Part shown: piece by piece, positions 8,001 through 15,372 of the stretch
Layout of the letters: every line of letters begins with the position of its first letter
How positions within the stretch are numbered: position 1 is the first letter of the stretch
Source: CAYVBN01 sp964538565
GTDB taxonomy: Bacteria > Pseudomonadota > Alphaproteobacteria > Rhizobiales > Xanthobacteraceae
Direction: 5' to 3'
Length of the DNA stretch: 23,809 nucleotides
Assembly (NCBI GenBank): GCA_964538565.1
Contig: CAZIGW010000142.1
Coordinates: 1 to 23,809 of the forward strand
Made by a program: the position numbers and the translations under genes
Notes under the pieces: generated by a model
The model's database searches: none
What the model was told of the DNA's origin: nothing
What the model saw: the letters and a program-made list of their open reading frames with translations, nothing else

Positions 8001-8490
8001 GGCCTACAAGGATGAATACGAGGTGGCGCGGCTGCAGTCCGATCCCTCGTTCCTGCGGCGGGTGCGGGACGCCTTCGACGGCGATCTGCGCCTGCACTTC
8101 CACCTGAGCCCACCGCTTCTCGCCCGCAAGGACAAGTTCACCGGGCTGCCGAAGAAGATGACGTTCGGGCCCTGGATGCTGCGCGTGTTCCGCCTGCTCG
8201 CGCGGCTGAAGGGCCTGCGCGGCACGCCGTTCGATCCGTTCGGCTACAGCGCCGAGCGGCGCACCGAGCGCGCGCTCGTGCGCGACTACGAGACGATGCT
8301 CGACGAGCTTCTCGCCAAGCTGACGCCCGAGAACCACCACCTCGCGGTCGGTCTCGCGGCCGTCCCGGAGAGGATTCGCGGCTTCGGTCACGTCAAGATG
8401 CGCCACCTGCAGGCCGCCAAGGCGGAGGAGGCGGCACTGCTCGAGCAGTTCCGCAACGCGCCGGCGCCGCTCCTGAACGCGGCGGAGTGA
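5014..8490 (+). CDS. Indolepyruvate ferredoxin oxidoreductase, single-chain (alpha-gamma fused)
   Basis: This protein of about 1158 residues should oxidatively decarboxylate aryl-pyruvates or other 2-oxoacids to acyl-CoA with thiamine diphosphate and an iron-sulfur electron carrier. In order it has an N-terminal pyrimidine-binding half (TGYRGSPLGGLDQQ), a ThDP half starting at CSGCPHNSST (about 431) with GDGTYNHSG and the NDAVAMTGGQ segment, a cysteine cluster CEGCGDC...C (about 633) followed by CNKDFSCLRGFC, the gamma-type domain GVGGTGIVTVG (about 721), and a C-terminal DUF6537-like tail. This layout is the usual bacterial fused form of roughly 1150-1170 residues. The ATG at 5014 is chosen because GGAGG lies 7 bases upstream and homologues begin MTL..VSLDDKYDL. 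It appears monocistronic, ending 49 bases before a convergent gene. Confidence 0.95.
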   Translation: MTLRSVSLDDKYDLEQGRIFVTGYQAIVRLCLLQRERDRRAGLRTAGYVTGYRGSPLGGLDQQFVRAAPHLRQSDIVFQPAINEDLAATALWGSQQAELRGEGRFDGVFGLWYGKGPGVDRSGDAFRHANFAGTSKRGGVLALMGDDHTAESSTTAHQSEFHFVDVMIPILSPAGVQEIIDYGLYGWAMSRFTGTWVALKCMHETVESTAVVDGSLDRVNVVIPDDFRMPEGGLNIRLHDTILAQEARLYDYKRDAMLAFVRANKLNRYITSGGRNPKIGIITVGKSYLDVRQALDELGIDEVRCNDLGLRIYKIACPFPIGRQDLAEFAAGLDLIIVVEEKRSLIEVQVREELYGTANQPVCIGKKDEQGNWLFPVKGALDPNDVAICIGERILRRGHDEEIAARVARLKEAQRVLAETQDVAQRIPYFCSGCPHNSSTVVPEGMRAYAGIGCHYMVQWMDRSTLGFTQMGGEGANWIGEAPFSKRPHVFQNIGDGTYNHSGYMAIRAAIASGANITYKILFNDAVAMTGGQKNDGGLDVPQIARQVAAEGAKRVVVVSDEPWKYPAGTNWPEGVGIHHRDELMRVQTELAQVPGVTVLIYDQTCAAEKRRRRKRGLFPDPDRRVFINELVCEGCGDCGVQSNCVSVQPLETEFGRKRTIDQSSCNKDFSCLRGFCPSFVTVEGAKLRKGAGVSQPADLPPLSEPRLPQIAQTYNVIVTGVGGTGIVTVGAILGMAAHLERKGVGVIDMAGLAQKGGAVYSHLRIANSPDDIHAIRVAARGADLVIGGDMVVAGTKKVLAAVKPGATAMVVNLAEVLPGEFTRDTEFSLPSERLRRTIVTAAGPGRSHFVDATRLATALLGQSIGANMFMLGYAYQIGALPLSAEAIERAIALNGEAVEMNVAAFRWGRRAAVDPATVERLAAPAPDAVDPARRLSGSFDEMVARRVEFLTAYQNAAYAARYRRRVAQAAAVETARAPGKTGLADAVARNLFKLMAYKDEYEVARLQSDPSFLRRVRDAFDGDLRLHFHLSPPLLARKDKFTGLPKKMTFGPWMLRVFRLLARLKGLRGTPFDPFGYSAERRTERALVRDYETMLDELLAKLTPENHHLAVGLAAVPERIRGFGHVKMRHLQAAKAEEAALLEQFRNAPAPLLNAAE

Positions 8491-8539
8491 ACGTCGCCGC
8501 GGGCCGAGTTCCGGCGGGAATGCAAGGCGCGGCGGCGCG

Positions 8540-10078
8540 CTACCTCAGCACGATCCGGCCTTCGACGCCGGTGCGCACGACCCCGAGTGTCTTGATGTGG
8601 ACCATCACCTCGTTGGCGAGCAGCGGCGAATCGTCGTCCGGCAGCAGGTGCCGGGCGTCGCGAAACGCCGTGTAGCCGTCGCCGCCGCGCGCGAGAAAAT
8701 CGTTGATCGCGACCGTGTAGAGCTTGTCGTCCACGAGCGGACTGCCGCCGACCGAGATCGCGGTGATGCGGCTGCCGGCCGGACGCGCCAGGTCGGCATC
8801 GATCGTCAGCCCCGAGACCTGCGGGAACCGCCCGGCCGCCTGCGGGGCGAGCGCAAGCCCGTTCTCCAGCGCGCGCCTGAGTTCGCGCCCGGCGATTTCG
8901 ACCGTGACCACGCGGTTGTTGAACGGCATCTCGGCGAGGATGTCGCGCCGGGTCAGGGTCGTGCCGGGCGGGTAGATCCGTCCCGCCCGGATGCCGCCGC
9001 CGTTCATCACCGCGGCGTCGGCGCGGGCGGATTGGCGCATGGCGTCGGCGATCAGGTTGCCGATCGCGGCCTCGCGCGTGCGCACGGTCGCGCTGCGGCT
9101 GTCGAGCTCGACCTCGGTCTTGCCGAGCGGCACGTCCATCTCGCGGCCGAGCTCGCGCTCGAACGACGCGACGGCCGAGGCGACCCGCGCGTCCGGCGCG
9201 ACGGTCGCCGTGTCGATGATGCGGAACCGCGGCCACCACACGGTTCTGCGCGTCCCGTTCTCGTTCCGCACCGAGATCGTGACGTCGACGGCGGTGACAT
9301 ATTGCGCGTCGTGGCTCGATTCGACCGTCGCGGTGCGTCCGTCGAACGTGACGAACAGATCGTGGTCGTGGCCGCTCAGGATGAGATCGACGGCGCGCGT
9401 CGCGGCGAGCGCGAGATCCTGCGCCCGGTCGGCGTGCACCACGGCGACGACGAAATCGGCCCCCTCTTGGCGCAACGCCTTCGCCTGTTCCTGCGCGGTG
9501 GCGACGGTCGGCAGGAACTTCAGGTCCTCGGAGCTCGAGGTGCGCGGCGTGTCCTCGTAGGTCGCGCCGGTCACCCCGATTCGCACACCGTCGAAGGTGA
9601 GCACGGCCCGGTCGCGGATGCCGGGGATCGGCTGTCCGCCGGGCCCGCGCAGGTTGGCGGCGTAGATCGGAAACCTGGCCTCCGCCATGCGGCGCAGGAA
9701 CGTCGCCTTGCCGAAATCGAATTCGTGGTTGCCCGGTGCGAACACGTCGGGCCGCACCATGTTGGTCAGCGCAATGATGTGCACGCCGCGGTCGAATCCC
9801 GACATGAGCGAGGGCGACAACGTGTCGCCCGCGTGCGCCAGCACCACGTGGCGGCCCTTGGCGCGCTCCGCCTTGACGACGCTCGCAAGCCGGGCGAAGC
9901 CGCCGCGCGGCCGCCCGTCGGGACCGGCCTGCTGCCCCATCAGGTAGATATCGTTGACGAGCAGGAACGTCACCTTCGTCGTCTGCGCTCCGGCCGAGGC
10001 GGGCAGCAGGACGAGCACGGCGAGCAGGGTGGCGAAGAGGCGCGGCGCCGCCGCGAGGAAGCGAAGTCTGGTGATCAT
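8540..10078 (-). CDS. Secreted bifunctional metallophosphatase / 5'-nucleotidase
   Basis: This 512-residue protein has a signal peptide (arginines, a hydrophobic core at about 8-26, cleavage near ASAGA-Q at 31). A calcineurin-like phosphoesterase domain follows, with motifs GDT (84), GNHEFDFG (116) and GHDH (236). The C-terminal 5'-nucleotidase domain contains NGGGIRAG and the FLARGGDGY substrate loop. It likely removes phosphate from nucleotides or related esters in the periplasm. The first metal motif is NDIY (42-45) instead of the classical ND-x-H; this D-x-Y form is known in one branch of the family, so it need not mean loss of activity. Upstream in-frame starts to 10264 would bury the signal peptide. 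It is divergent from hemH (82-base gap). Confidence 0.9.
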   Translation of the reverse strand: MITRLRFLAAAPRLFATLLAVLVLLPASAGAQTTKVTFLLVNDIYLMGQQAGPDGRPRGGFARLASVVKAERAKGRHVVLAHAGDTLSPSLMSGFDRGVHIIALTNMVRPDVFAPGNHEFDFGKATFLRRMAEARFPIYAANLRGPGGQPIPGIRDRAVLTFDGVRIGVTGATYEDTPRTSSSEDLKFLPTVATAQEQAKALRQEGADFVVAVVHADRAQDLALAATRAVDLILSGHDHDLFVTFDGRTATVESSHDAQYVTAVDVTISVRNENGTRRTVWWPRFRIIDTATVAPDARVASAVASFERELGREMDVPLGKTEVELDSRSATVRTREAAIGNLIADAMRQSARADAAVMNGGGIRAGRIYPPGTTLTRRDILAEMPFNNRVVTVEIAGRELRRALENGLALAPQAAGRFPQVSGLTIDADLARPAGSRITAISVGGSPLVDDKLYTVAINDFLARGGDGYTAFRDARHLLPDDDSPLLANEVMVHIKTLGVVRTGVEGRIVLR

Positions 10079-10160
10079 CCGGCCTGCCTTAACACGCGTG
10101 CGCCGCGGAAGGCCATGGCGTATTCTGCGCCCGTCCCGCAACCCGGTGCCGCGCCCGCGC

Positions 10161-11213
10161 ATGAACGAGATGAACTCGCCGATGTCCCGTGAGAACCCGT
10201 TGCCGGCCGGGCATCCCGCCGTCGCCTTCGGTCGGATCGGCGTGCTGCTGGTCAACCTCGGCACGCCCGACGCTACCGACTACTGGTCGATGCGCCGCTA
10301 TCTTAAGGAATTCCTCTCCGACCGGCGCGTGATCGAGGTCAACCGCGTCCTCTGGTGGTTTCTTCTCAACGTCGTCATCCTCACGGTGCGGCCGCGCCGC
10401 CGGGGCCGCGACTACGAGAAAATCTGGAACCGCGAGCGCGACGAATCCCCGCTGATGACCATCACGCGCGCGCAGACGGAGAAGCTCGCCGCGGCGCTGG
10501 CGTCTCACTCCAATGTCGTCGTCGACTGGGCGATGCGCTACGGCAATCCGCCGATCGCGGCGCGGCTCGAGGCGCTCGTGGCGCAGGGGTGCGAGCGCAT
10601 TCTGCTCGTGCCGCTCTACCCGCAATACGCCGCCGCCACCACCGCCACGGTGTGCGACGAGGCCTTCCGCGCGCTGATGCGGATGCGCCGGCAGCCGACG
10701 CTCCGGGTCGCTGCGCCCTACTACGACGATCCCGACTACATCGCGGCGGTCGCGAATTCGATCGAGACGGGTCTCGCGAAGCTGCCGTTCCGGCCCGAGG
10801 TCATCCTCGCCTCGTTCCACGGCATCCCGCAGGAATATTTCGACAAGGGCGATCCCTATCACTGCCATTGCGCCAAGACGGCGCGCCTCGTGCGCGAACG
10901 CCTCGGCCTCGACGAAAGCCGCTTCCTCATGACGTTCCAGTCGCGCTTCGGTCGCGCAGAGTGGCTCAAGCCCTACACGGATGCGACCGTGAAGGCCCTC
11001 GCCGAACGCGGCGTGAAGAATCTCGCCGTGGTGACGCCGGGCTTCGCGACCGATTGCCTGGAGACGCTGGAGGAGATCGCCGGCGAGAACGCGGAGATCT
11101 TCAGGCACGCGGGCGGGGAAAACTTCGCCGCCATTCCGTGCCTCAACGACAGCGACGGCGGCATGCAGGTCATCCGCAAGGTCGTGGTGCGCGAGCTGCA
11201 GGGCTGGATCTGA
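10161..11213 (+). CDS. hemH: Ferrochelatase
   Basis: This protein of about 350 residues inserts ferrous iron into protoporphyrin IX, the last step of protohaem synthesis, at the cytoplasmic face of the inner membrane. It opens with GVLLVNLGTPDA and carries SFHGIPQEY with the metal-site histidine near residue 220, the GDPYHCHCAKT segment, TFQSRFG, and PGFATDCLETLEEI with the conserved Glu near 301. Length fits bacterial HemH. Three in-frame ATGs (10161, 10170, 10182) lie close together and none has a strong ribosome site, so the exact start is uncertain. It is transcribed away from the nucleotidase gene. A hairpin overlaps its stop codon. Confidence 0.95.
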   Translation: MNEMNSPMSRENPLPAGHPAVAFGRIGVLLVNLGTPDATDYWSMRRYLKEFLSDRRVIEVNRVLWWFLLNVVILTVRPRRRGRDYEKIWNRERDESPLMTITRAQTEKLAAALASHSNVVVDWAMRYGNPPIAARLEALVAQGCERILLVPLYPQYAAATTATVCDEAFRALMRMRRQPTLRVAAPYYDDPDYIAAVANSIETGLAKLPFRPEVILASFHGIPQEYFDKGDPYHCHCAKTARLVRERLGLDESRFLMTFQSRFGRAEWLKPYTDATVKALAERGVKNLAVVTPGFATDCLETLEEIAGENAEIFRHAGGENFAAIPCLNDSDGGMQVIRKVVVRELQGWI

Positions 11214-11229
11214 CGCAAGGTCTTGCGTC
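11212..11229 (+). terminator. Hairpin overlapping the hemH stop
   Basis: GACGCAA-GGTC-TTGCGTC forms seven perfect pairs with a 4-base loop, beginning within the hemH stop codon. No T-tract follows, so it is a weak intrinsic terminator candidate or an mRNA 3'-end stabiliser. A second inverted repeat (AGCCGGG...CCCGGCT, 11285-11311) lies further into the same gap. Confidence 0.4.
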
Positions 11230-11355
11230 GCATCGCGTGAACCTTCCGCCCGCGCGGAGCGACAAAGCACAGCGCGCGATGCGCAGCCGGGACGCTTGTC
11301 GCCGCCCGGCTCCCCATCCACAATGGCGTTCTTGGGGCGGACAGCGGAGTTTTCC

Positions 11356-12354
11356 ATGCTTCTCGGGGGATTGGACGTCTTCATCATCGTCGTCGTTCTG
11401 CTGGCCGTTCTGACGTTGTTCGCCGGCGTGAAGACGGTGCAGCAGGGCTACAACTGGACCGTCGAACGGTTCGGACGCTACACGCGCACGCTGCGTCCCG
11501 GGCTCAACCTGATCGTCCCCTATTTCGACCGCGTCGGTCGCAAGATCAACATCATGGAGCAGGTGATCGACATCCCGCAGCAGGACGTCATCACCAAGGA
11601 CAACGCCACCGTGACGGTCGACGGCGTGACCTTCTTCCAGGTGTTCGACGCCGCCAAGGCGAGCTACGAGATCACGAACCTCGATCAGGCGATCGTCCGC
11701 CTCACCATGACCAACATCCGCTCGGTGATGGGCGCGATGGACCTCGACCAGGTGCTCTCGCATCGCGACGAGATCAACGAACGCCTGCTGCGCGTCGTCG
11801 ATGCCGCGGTGTCGCCCTGGGGCGTGAAGGTGAACCGCATCGAGATCAAGGACATCGTGCCGCCGGCCGACCTCGTCGAGGCGATGGGCCGGCAGATGAA
11901 GGCCGAGCGCGTCAAGCGCGCCGAGATCCTGCAGGCGGAAGGCCAGCGCCAGTCGGAGATCCTGCGCGCCGAGGGCGCCAAGCAGTCGCAGATCCTCGAA
12001 GCCGAGGGCCGGCGCGAGGCCGCGTTCCGCGACGCCGAGGCGCGCGAACGGCTCGCGCAGGCCGAGGCCAAGGCGACCGAGATGGTGAGCCAGGCGATCG
12101 CGCGCGGCGACCTCGCGGCGCTCAACTACTTCGTGGCCGACAAGTATCTCAAGGCGTTCGGCGAGCTCGCCCAGTCGCCCAACCAGAAGGTGCTGATCCT
12201 GCCGATGGAGGCGACCGGCGTGCTCGGTTCGCTCGCCGGGATCGGCGAGATCGCCAAGGCGACGTTCGGCGACGGCCGCGCCGCCCCGCCGCCGGTGCGC
12301 CGACCCACCGGGCCGACCACGCCGCCCGCGCCGACGGCCCCGGCCGTGAGCTGA
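11356..12354 (+). CDS. SPFH/stomatin-like membrane protein (QmcA/paraslipin type)
   Basis: This 332-residue protein has one N-terminal membrane anchor (about residues 5-25), then a prohibitin-type SPFH domain opening with VQQGYNWTVERFGRYTRTLRPG and containing the typical IPQQDVITKDNATVTVDGVTFFQV. A long Ala/Glu/Gln-rich coiled coil of repeated EIL-x-AEG units follows (about 190-255), and a Pro-rich tail ends the chain. Such proteins assemble into large ring oligomers organising membrane microdomains and quality control. The ATG at 11356 has a GGAG site 7 bases upstream; earlier in-frame starts (11296, 11323) would add residues before the anchor. The NfeD gene follows after 9 bases, the classic stomatin-NfeD pairing, which supports both calls. 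Confidence 0.93.
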   Translation: MLLGGLDVFIIVVVLLAVLTLFAGVKTVQQGYNWTVERFGRYTRTLRPGLNLIVPYFDRVGRKINIMEQVIDIPQQDVITKDNATVTVDGVTFFQVFDAAKASYEITNLDQAIVRLTMTNIRSVMGAMDLDQVLSHRDEINERLLRVVDAAVSPWGVKVNRIEIKDIVPPADLVEAMGRQMKAERVKRAEILQAEGQRQSEILRAEGAKQSQILEAEGRREAAFRDAEARERLAQAEAKATEMVSQAIARGDLAALNYFVADKYLKAFGELAQSPNQKVLILPMEATGVLGSLAGIGEIAKATFGDGRAAPPPVRRPTGPTTPPAPTAPAVS

Positions 12355-12363
12355 GCCGCCGTC

Positions 12364-12810
12364 ATGCTGACGTTCTTCGCTTCGCTCGGCGGGTGGAACT
12401 GGTTCATCCTCGGCGGGCTGCTGCTCGGCGTCGAGCTCGCGGCGCCGGGCTCGTTCATGCTCTGGCTCGGAATCTCCGCGTTTCTCGTCGGCGCCATCAC
12501 GCTGTTCGTCGACTGGTCGTGGCAGGGGCAGCTCGTCGCCTTCGCGGTGTTCGCGCTCGCCGCGATCCCGCTGTGGCGACGATTTTCGCGCGAGGACGAG
12601 ACGGCGAGCGACCAGCCGTTCCTCAATCGCCGCGCCGAGGCCTTCGTCGGCCAGGTGTTCACGCTGGAGAAGCCGATCGTCGACGGCAACGGCACGATCG
12701 GCATCGGCGACACCGTGTGGCAGGTGCGGGGACCCGACACGCCCGCCGGCACCCGCGTGCGCGTCTCCGGCGCCGACGGCGCGGTGCTGCGCGTCGAGCG
12801 GGCGGGATGA
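12364..12810 (+). CDS. NfeD family protein (short form)
   Basis: This 148-residue protein has two or three N-terminal membrane helices (about residues 10-75, with the GVELAAPGSFMLWLGISAF signature). A soluble C-terminal OB-fold domain begins near 90 (RRAEAFVGQVFTLEKPIVDG...GIGDTVWQVRG). It is the short NfeD type that partners SPFH proteins and lacks the ClpP-like protease domain of long NfeD. The gene starts 9 bases after the stomatin stop and is surely co-transcribed. Its biochemical role is not settled for the family; a structural role in SPFH ring function is the usual inference. Confidence 0.92.
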   Translation: MLTFFASLGGWNWFILGGLLLGVELAAPGSFMLWLGISAFLVGAITLFVDWSWQGQLVAFAVFALAAIPLWRRFSREDETASDQPFLNRRAEAFVGQVFTLEKPIVDGNGTIGIGDTVWQVRGPDTPAGTRVRVSGADGAVLRVERAG

Positions 12811-12872
12811 AGTCGGGGAATCCCGTTCCGTACGCGCTTGCGGTCTGTCGCAATGGAGCGCGTCGCCGCGCG

Positions 12873-13028
12873 TTCACCTCTCCCCGGCGGGGAGAGGCCG
12901 ATTCCTAGGCGACCGAGGAAATCGGGTGGGGCGCCGCCCCCTCGGGCAGGCCTTGGCATTTCTCGACGTCTGATCCCTTCACCCGGCTCGCTGGCGCTCG
13001 CCGACCTCTCGCGACGGGAAAGGTAGGG
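12873..13028. repeat. Rhizobiales-type intergenic palindromic repeat
   Basis: Two related hairpin-forming pieces lie between nfeD and kdsD. The first is CACCTCTCCCC-GGC-GGGGAGAGG, with nine perfect pairs at 12877-12897. The second (12975-13028) has CCCTTCACCCGGCTCGC, then GCTCGCCGACCTCTCGCGAC and GGGAAAGGTAGGG, an imperfect version of the same theme. Elements with CTCTCCCC/GGGGAGAG arms next to CACCCGGCTCGC are, from memory, widespread between genes in Rhizobiales. They may act as mRNA end structures or simply be dispersed repeats. Copy number cannot be judged from one window. Confidence 0.6.
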
Positions 13029-13032
13029 CGTG

Positions 13033-13047
13033 GCCCCGCGTCGGGGC
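13033..13047. terminator. Short GC hairpin at the 3' end of kdsD
   Basis: GCCCCG-CGT-CGGGGC gives six perfect pairs just beyond the stop of kdsD as read on the - strand. No T-tract is present, so it is a candidate terminator or 3' stabiliser only. Confidence 0.35.
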
Positions 13048-13065
13048 GATGCCTGAACCGCAACG

Positions 13066-14118
13066 CTACGCCACGCCGGCGCGCAGGAGGTCGTGCAGAT
13101 GCACGATGCCGACCGGCCGCGCGTTGTCGACCACGAACAGCGCGGTGATCTTCGAGGAGTTGAGGATTTCGAGAATCTCGCTGGCGAGCTGGTCCGGGCG
13201 CGCCGTCTTCGGCCGCCGCGTCATCACTTCCTCGACCCTCAGCTCGAGCAGGTCGGGCCGCATGTGACGGCGCAGGTCGCCGTCCGTGATGATGCCCATG
13301 AGCTGGCCTTGCGCGTCGACGATGCCGACGCAGCCGAACCCCTTGGTCGACATCTCGACGATCGCGTCCGACATGCGGGTGCCGAGCGGCTTGAGCGGGA
13401 TCGTCTCGCCGCTGTGCATGAGGTCGCGCGTGAAGCGCAATGCGGCGCCGAGCCGGCCGCCCGGGTGCAGGTTGCGGAAATCGAGCGCGGTGAAGCCGCG
13501 GCTCTCGAGCAGCGCGATAGCGAGCGCGTCGCCGAGCGCGAGCTGCATGAGCGAGGACGTGGTCGGCGCCAGGTTGTGCGGACAGGCTTCGCGCACCTGC
13601 GGAAGCTGCAGGACGACGTCGGCGGCCTGGCCGAGCGTGCTCTGCGCGTTCGCCGTCATGGCGATGAGGCCGATGCGAAAGCGGCGCGAGTAGTCGATGA
13701 GGTTCTTCAGCTCGGCCGTCTCGCCCGACCAGGACAATGCCATGATGACGTCGTCGGCGGTGATCATGCCGAGGTCGCCGTGGCTCGCCTCGGCCGGATG
13801 GACGAAGAAGGCGGGCGTTCCGGTCGAGGAGAGGGTCGCGGCGATCTTGTGGCCGACGTGGCCGGACTTGCCCATGCCGCTCACCACCACGCGCCCGCGC
13901 GCGCCGCGAATGAGGTCGACGGCGGCCAGGAAGGGCTTGCCGAGGCCGTTCTGGATGGCGGCCGCGAGCGCCGTGACGCCGCCGGCCTCGGCTTCGAGGG
14001 TCCGTAGCGCGGAGCCGATCAGGGCGTCCTGCTCGCTCGTCAGGTCGGCGCTGCGCGCCTTGGCTTCGGGCATGATCGGCGGGCTCGTCACCGGCAATTC
14101 ACCGGCACGCCATAGCAC
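13066..14118 (-). CDS. kdsD: D-arabinose-5-phosphate isomerase, KpsF/GutQ family
   Basis: This 350-residue cytosolic sugar isomerase interconverts ribulose-5-phosphate and arabinose-5-phosphate, the first committed step towards Kdo for lipopolysaccharide. An SIS domain (about 60-205) shows SGMGKSGHVG with HPAEASHGDLG and SWSGET. Two CBS domains follow (about 225-285, ending GIITDGDLRR, and 290-350, ending GIVHLHDLLRAG). The GTG at 14118 is preferred because AAGGA lies 9 bases upstream; an ATG at 14073 is possible and would give a length closer to homologues. The upstream neighbour on the same strand is galU, 109 bases away. Kdo, capsule or related sugar pathways all use this family, so the exact pathway is inferred. 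Confidence 0.92.
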   Translation of the reverse strand: MLWRAGELPVTSPPIMPEAKARSADLTSEQDALIGSALRTLEAEAGGVTALAAAIQNGLGKPFLAAVDLIRGARGRVVVSGMGKSGHVGHKIAATLSSTGTPAFFVHPAEASHGDLGMITADDVIMALSWSGETAELKNLIDYSRRFRIGLIAMTANAQSTLGQAADVVLQLPQVREACPHNLAPTTSSLMQLALGDALAIALLESRGFTALDFRNLHPGGRLGAALRFTRDLMHSGETIPLKPLGTRMSDAIVEMSTKGFGCVGIVDAQGQLMGIITDGDLRRHMRPDLLELRVEEVMTRRPKTARPDQLASEILEILNSSKITALFVVDNARPVGIVHLHDLLRAGVA

Positions 14119-14139
14119 GAAACGGCGTCCTTAGGGGAA

Positions 14140-14169
14140 TTTTAACTCCCGCCGTCAACGTCTTGTTAA
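14140..14169 (-). promoter_or_regulatory. kdsD: Putative kdsD promoter
   Basis: On the - strand, TTAACA (14164-14169) and TTAAAA (14140-14145) are separated by 18 bases and lie just upstream of the AAGGA ribosome site of kdsD. TTAACCAAT overlapping 14167-14175 on the + strand is one mismatch-like variant of the CtrA half-site TTAACCAT. Assignment is by eye and tentative. Confidence 0.3.
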
Positions 14170-14227
14170 CCAATAGGTAATTGCGCGCCGCCCGGGGCGG
14201 CTCCGGGAACGCCGAAGCCCGCAGGCC

Positions 14228-15109
14228 CTATCGACCTTTCAGCAGGTGCTGGAGCTCGGCGCGGAAGCTCGGCGCGATGTCGTCGCGGGCGAGCGCATAG
14301 GCGACGTTGGCGGACAGAAAGCCGATCTTGGAGCCGCAGTCGAAGCTGCGCCCTTCGAACTTCAGGCCGAAGAACGGCTGCTTGCGGCTCAGCCCGATCA
14401 TGGCGTCGGTGAGCTGGATCTCGCCGCCGGCGCCGCGCTGCTGCGTCGCCAGGATGTCGAAGATCTCCGGCTGCAGGATGTAGCGGCCGGTGATGATGAG
14501 GTTCGAGGGGGCGTCCTCGGCCTTGGGCTTCTCGACCATGCCGGTGATCTCGAATGCCTTGCCGTTCGGGCGGCCGACGCCGACGACGCCGTACATGTGA
14601 ACGCGCTCGCGCGGCACTTCCTCGACCGCGACGACGTTGGCGCTGCCGCCGAGTTCTCCGGCGGCGTCGATCATCTGTCCGAGGCAGCCGCGGCTCGCCT
14701 GCACGAGCACGTCGGGAAGCAGCAGCGCGAAAGGCTCGTTGCCGACCAGTTCGCGCGCGCACCACACCGCGTGACCGAGCCCGAGCGGAAGCTGCTGGCG
14801 CGTGAAGCTGGTCTGGCCGGGACCCGGCAGGTCGCGCGCGAGAAGCTCGAGCTCGGCGCGGCGGCTGCGCTCGCTCAAGGTGAGCTCGAGTTCGAACTGG
14901 CGGTCGAAGTGGTCTTCGATCACGCCCTTGTTGCGGCCGGTGACGAAGATGAAGTGCTCGATGCCGGCCTCGCGCGCCTCGTCGACGACGTGCTGGATCA
15001 GCGGTCGGTCGACCACCGGCAGCATTTCCTTCGGCATGGCCTTGGTGGCCGGCAGAAAGCGGGTGCCGAGGCCGGCGACGGGGAAGACGGCTTTGCGGAT
15101 GGGCTTCAT
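14228..15109 (-). CDS. galU: UTP-glucose-1-phosphate uridylyltransferase
   Basis: This 293-residue cytosolic nucleotidyltransferase makes UDP-glucose from UTP and glucose-1-phosphate for exopolysaccharide, LPS and glucan synthesis. The N-terminus KAVFPVAGLGTRFLPATKAMPKEMLPV contains the nucleotide-binding GLGTR and PKEML motifs. Further on are IEHFIFVTGRNKGVIEDHFD, ALLLPDVL and a C-terminal FDCGSKIGFL region, all family-typical, and length is normal. The ATG at 15109 matches homologue starts (MKPIRKAVFP); an upstream in-frame ATG at 15148 adds 13 unsupported residues. The ribosome site is weak (AGGA about 12 bases away). It lies upstream of kdsD on the same strand and divergent from the lytic transglycosylase, forming an envelope-precursor block. 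Confidence 0.95.
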   Translation of the reverse strand: MKPIRKAVFPVAGLGTRFLPATKAMPKEMLPVVDRPLIQHVVDEAREAGIEHFIFVTGRNKGVIEDHFDRQFELELTLSERSRRAELELLARDLPGPGQTSFTRQQLPLGLGHAVWCARELVGNEPFALLLPDVLVQASRGCLGQMIDAAGELGGSANVVAVEEVPRERVHMYGVVGVGRPNGKAFEITGMVEKPKAEDAPSNLIITGRYILQPEIFDILATQQRGAGGEIQLTDAMIGLSRKQPFFGLKFEGRSFDCGSKIGFLSANVAYALARDDIAPSFRAELQHLLKGR

Positions 15110-15372
15110 TTGGTTGGGACAGTCCTGCGAGAAGCTACGGGGAGGCACTCAAACGGACACAACCGCGGCGCATGTTTCCGGGTTCCGCCGCAAATCGGGA
15201 CAAACCGAGGCGCGGCGTAGCAGAATTCCGCGCAAACGTCAGCCGCGGCGCCGGGGGAGCGGGCAGGCCGGCGCGCAACCGTGCGTCAACGTTAATTCCA
15301 CGGCAACATAGTTTAGCCCCTATTGGGTCCTCGACGTAGTCCGGGTAAGAGTACGGGACCGGGGACACGGGG
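15110..15372. other. Divergent intergenic region between galU and the transglycosylase gene
   Basis: This 263-base gap should contain promoters for both flanking genes. The right half has the only AT-rich patch (GTTAATTCC at 15291 and CAACATAGTTTAG at 15304-15316), plausible as the transglycosylase promoter. No exact -35/-10 pair is claimed and no gene is seen. Confidence 0.4.

Noticed and set aside
10079..10160. Promoter pair in the nucleotidase-hemH divergent gap
   Set aside because: The gap must hold start signals, but no -35/-10 hexamers could be placed with any confidence.
8597..10192. 531-codon open frame on the + strand opposite the nucleotidase
   Set aside because: The opposite strand has a complete secreted metallophosphatase with signal peptide and motifs; this frame is an Arg/Asp/Val-rich shadow.
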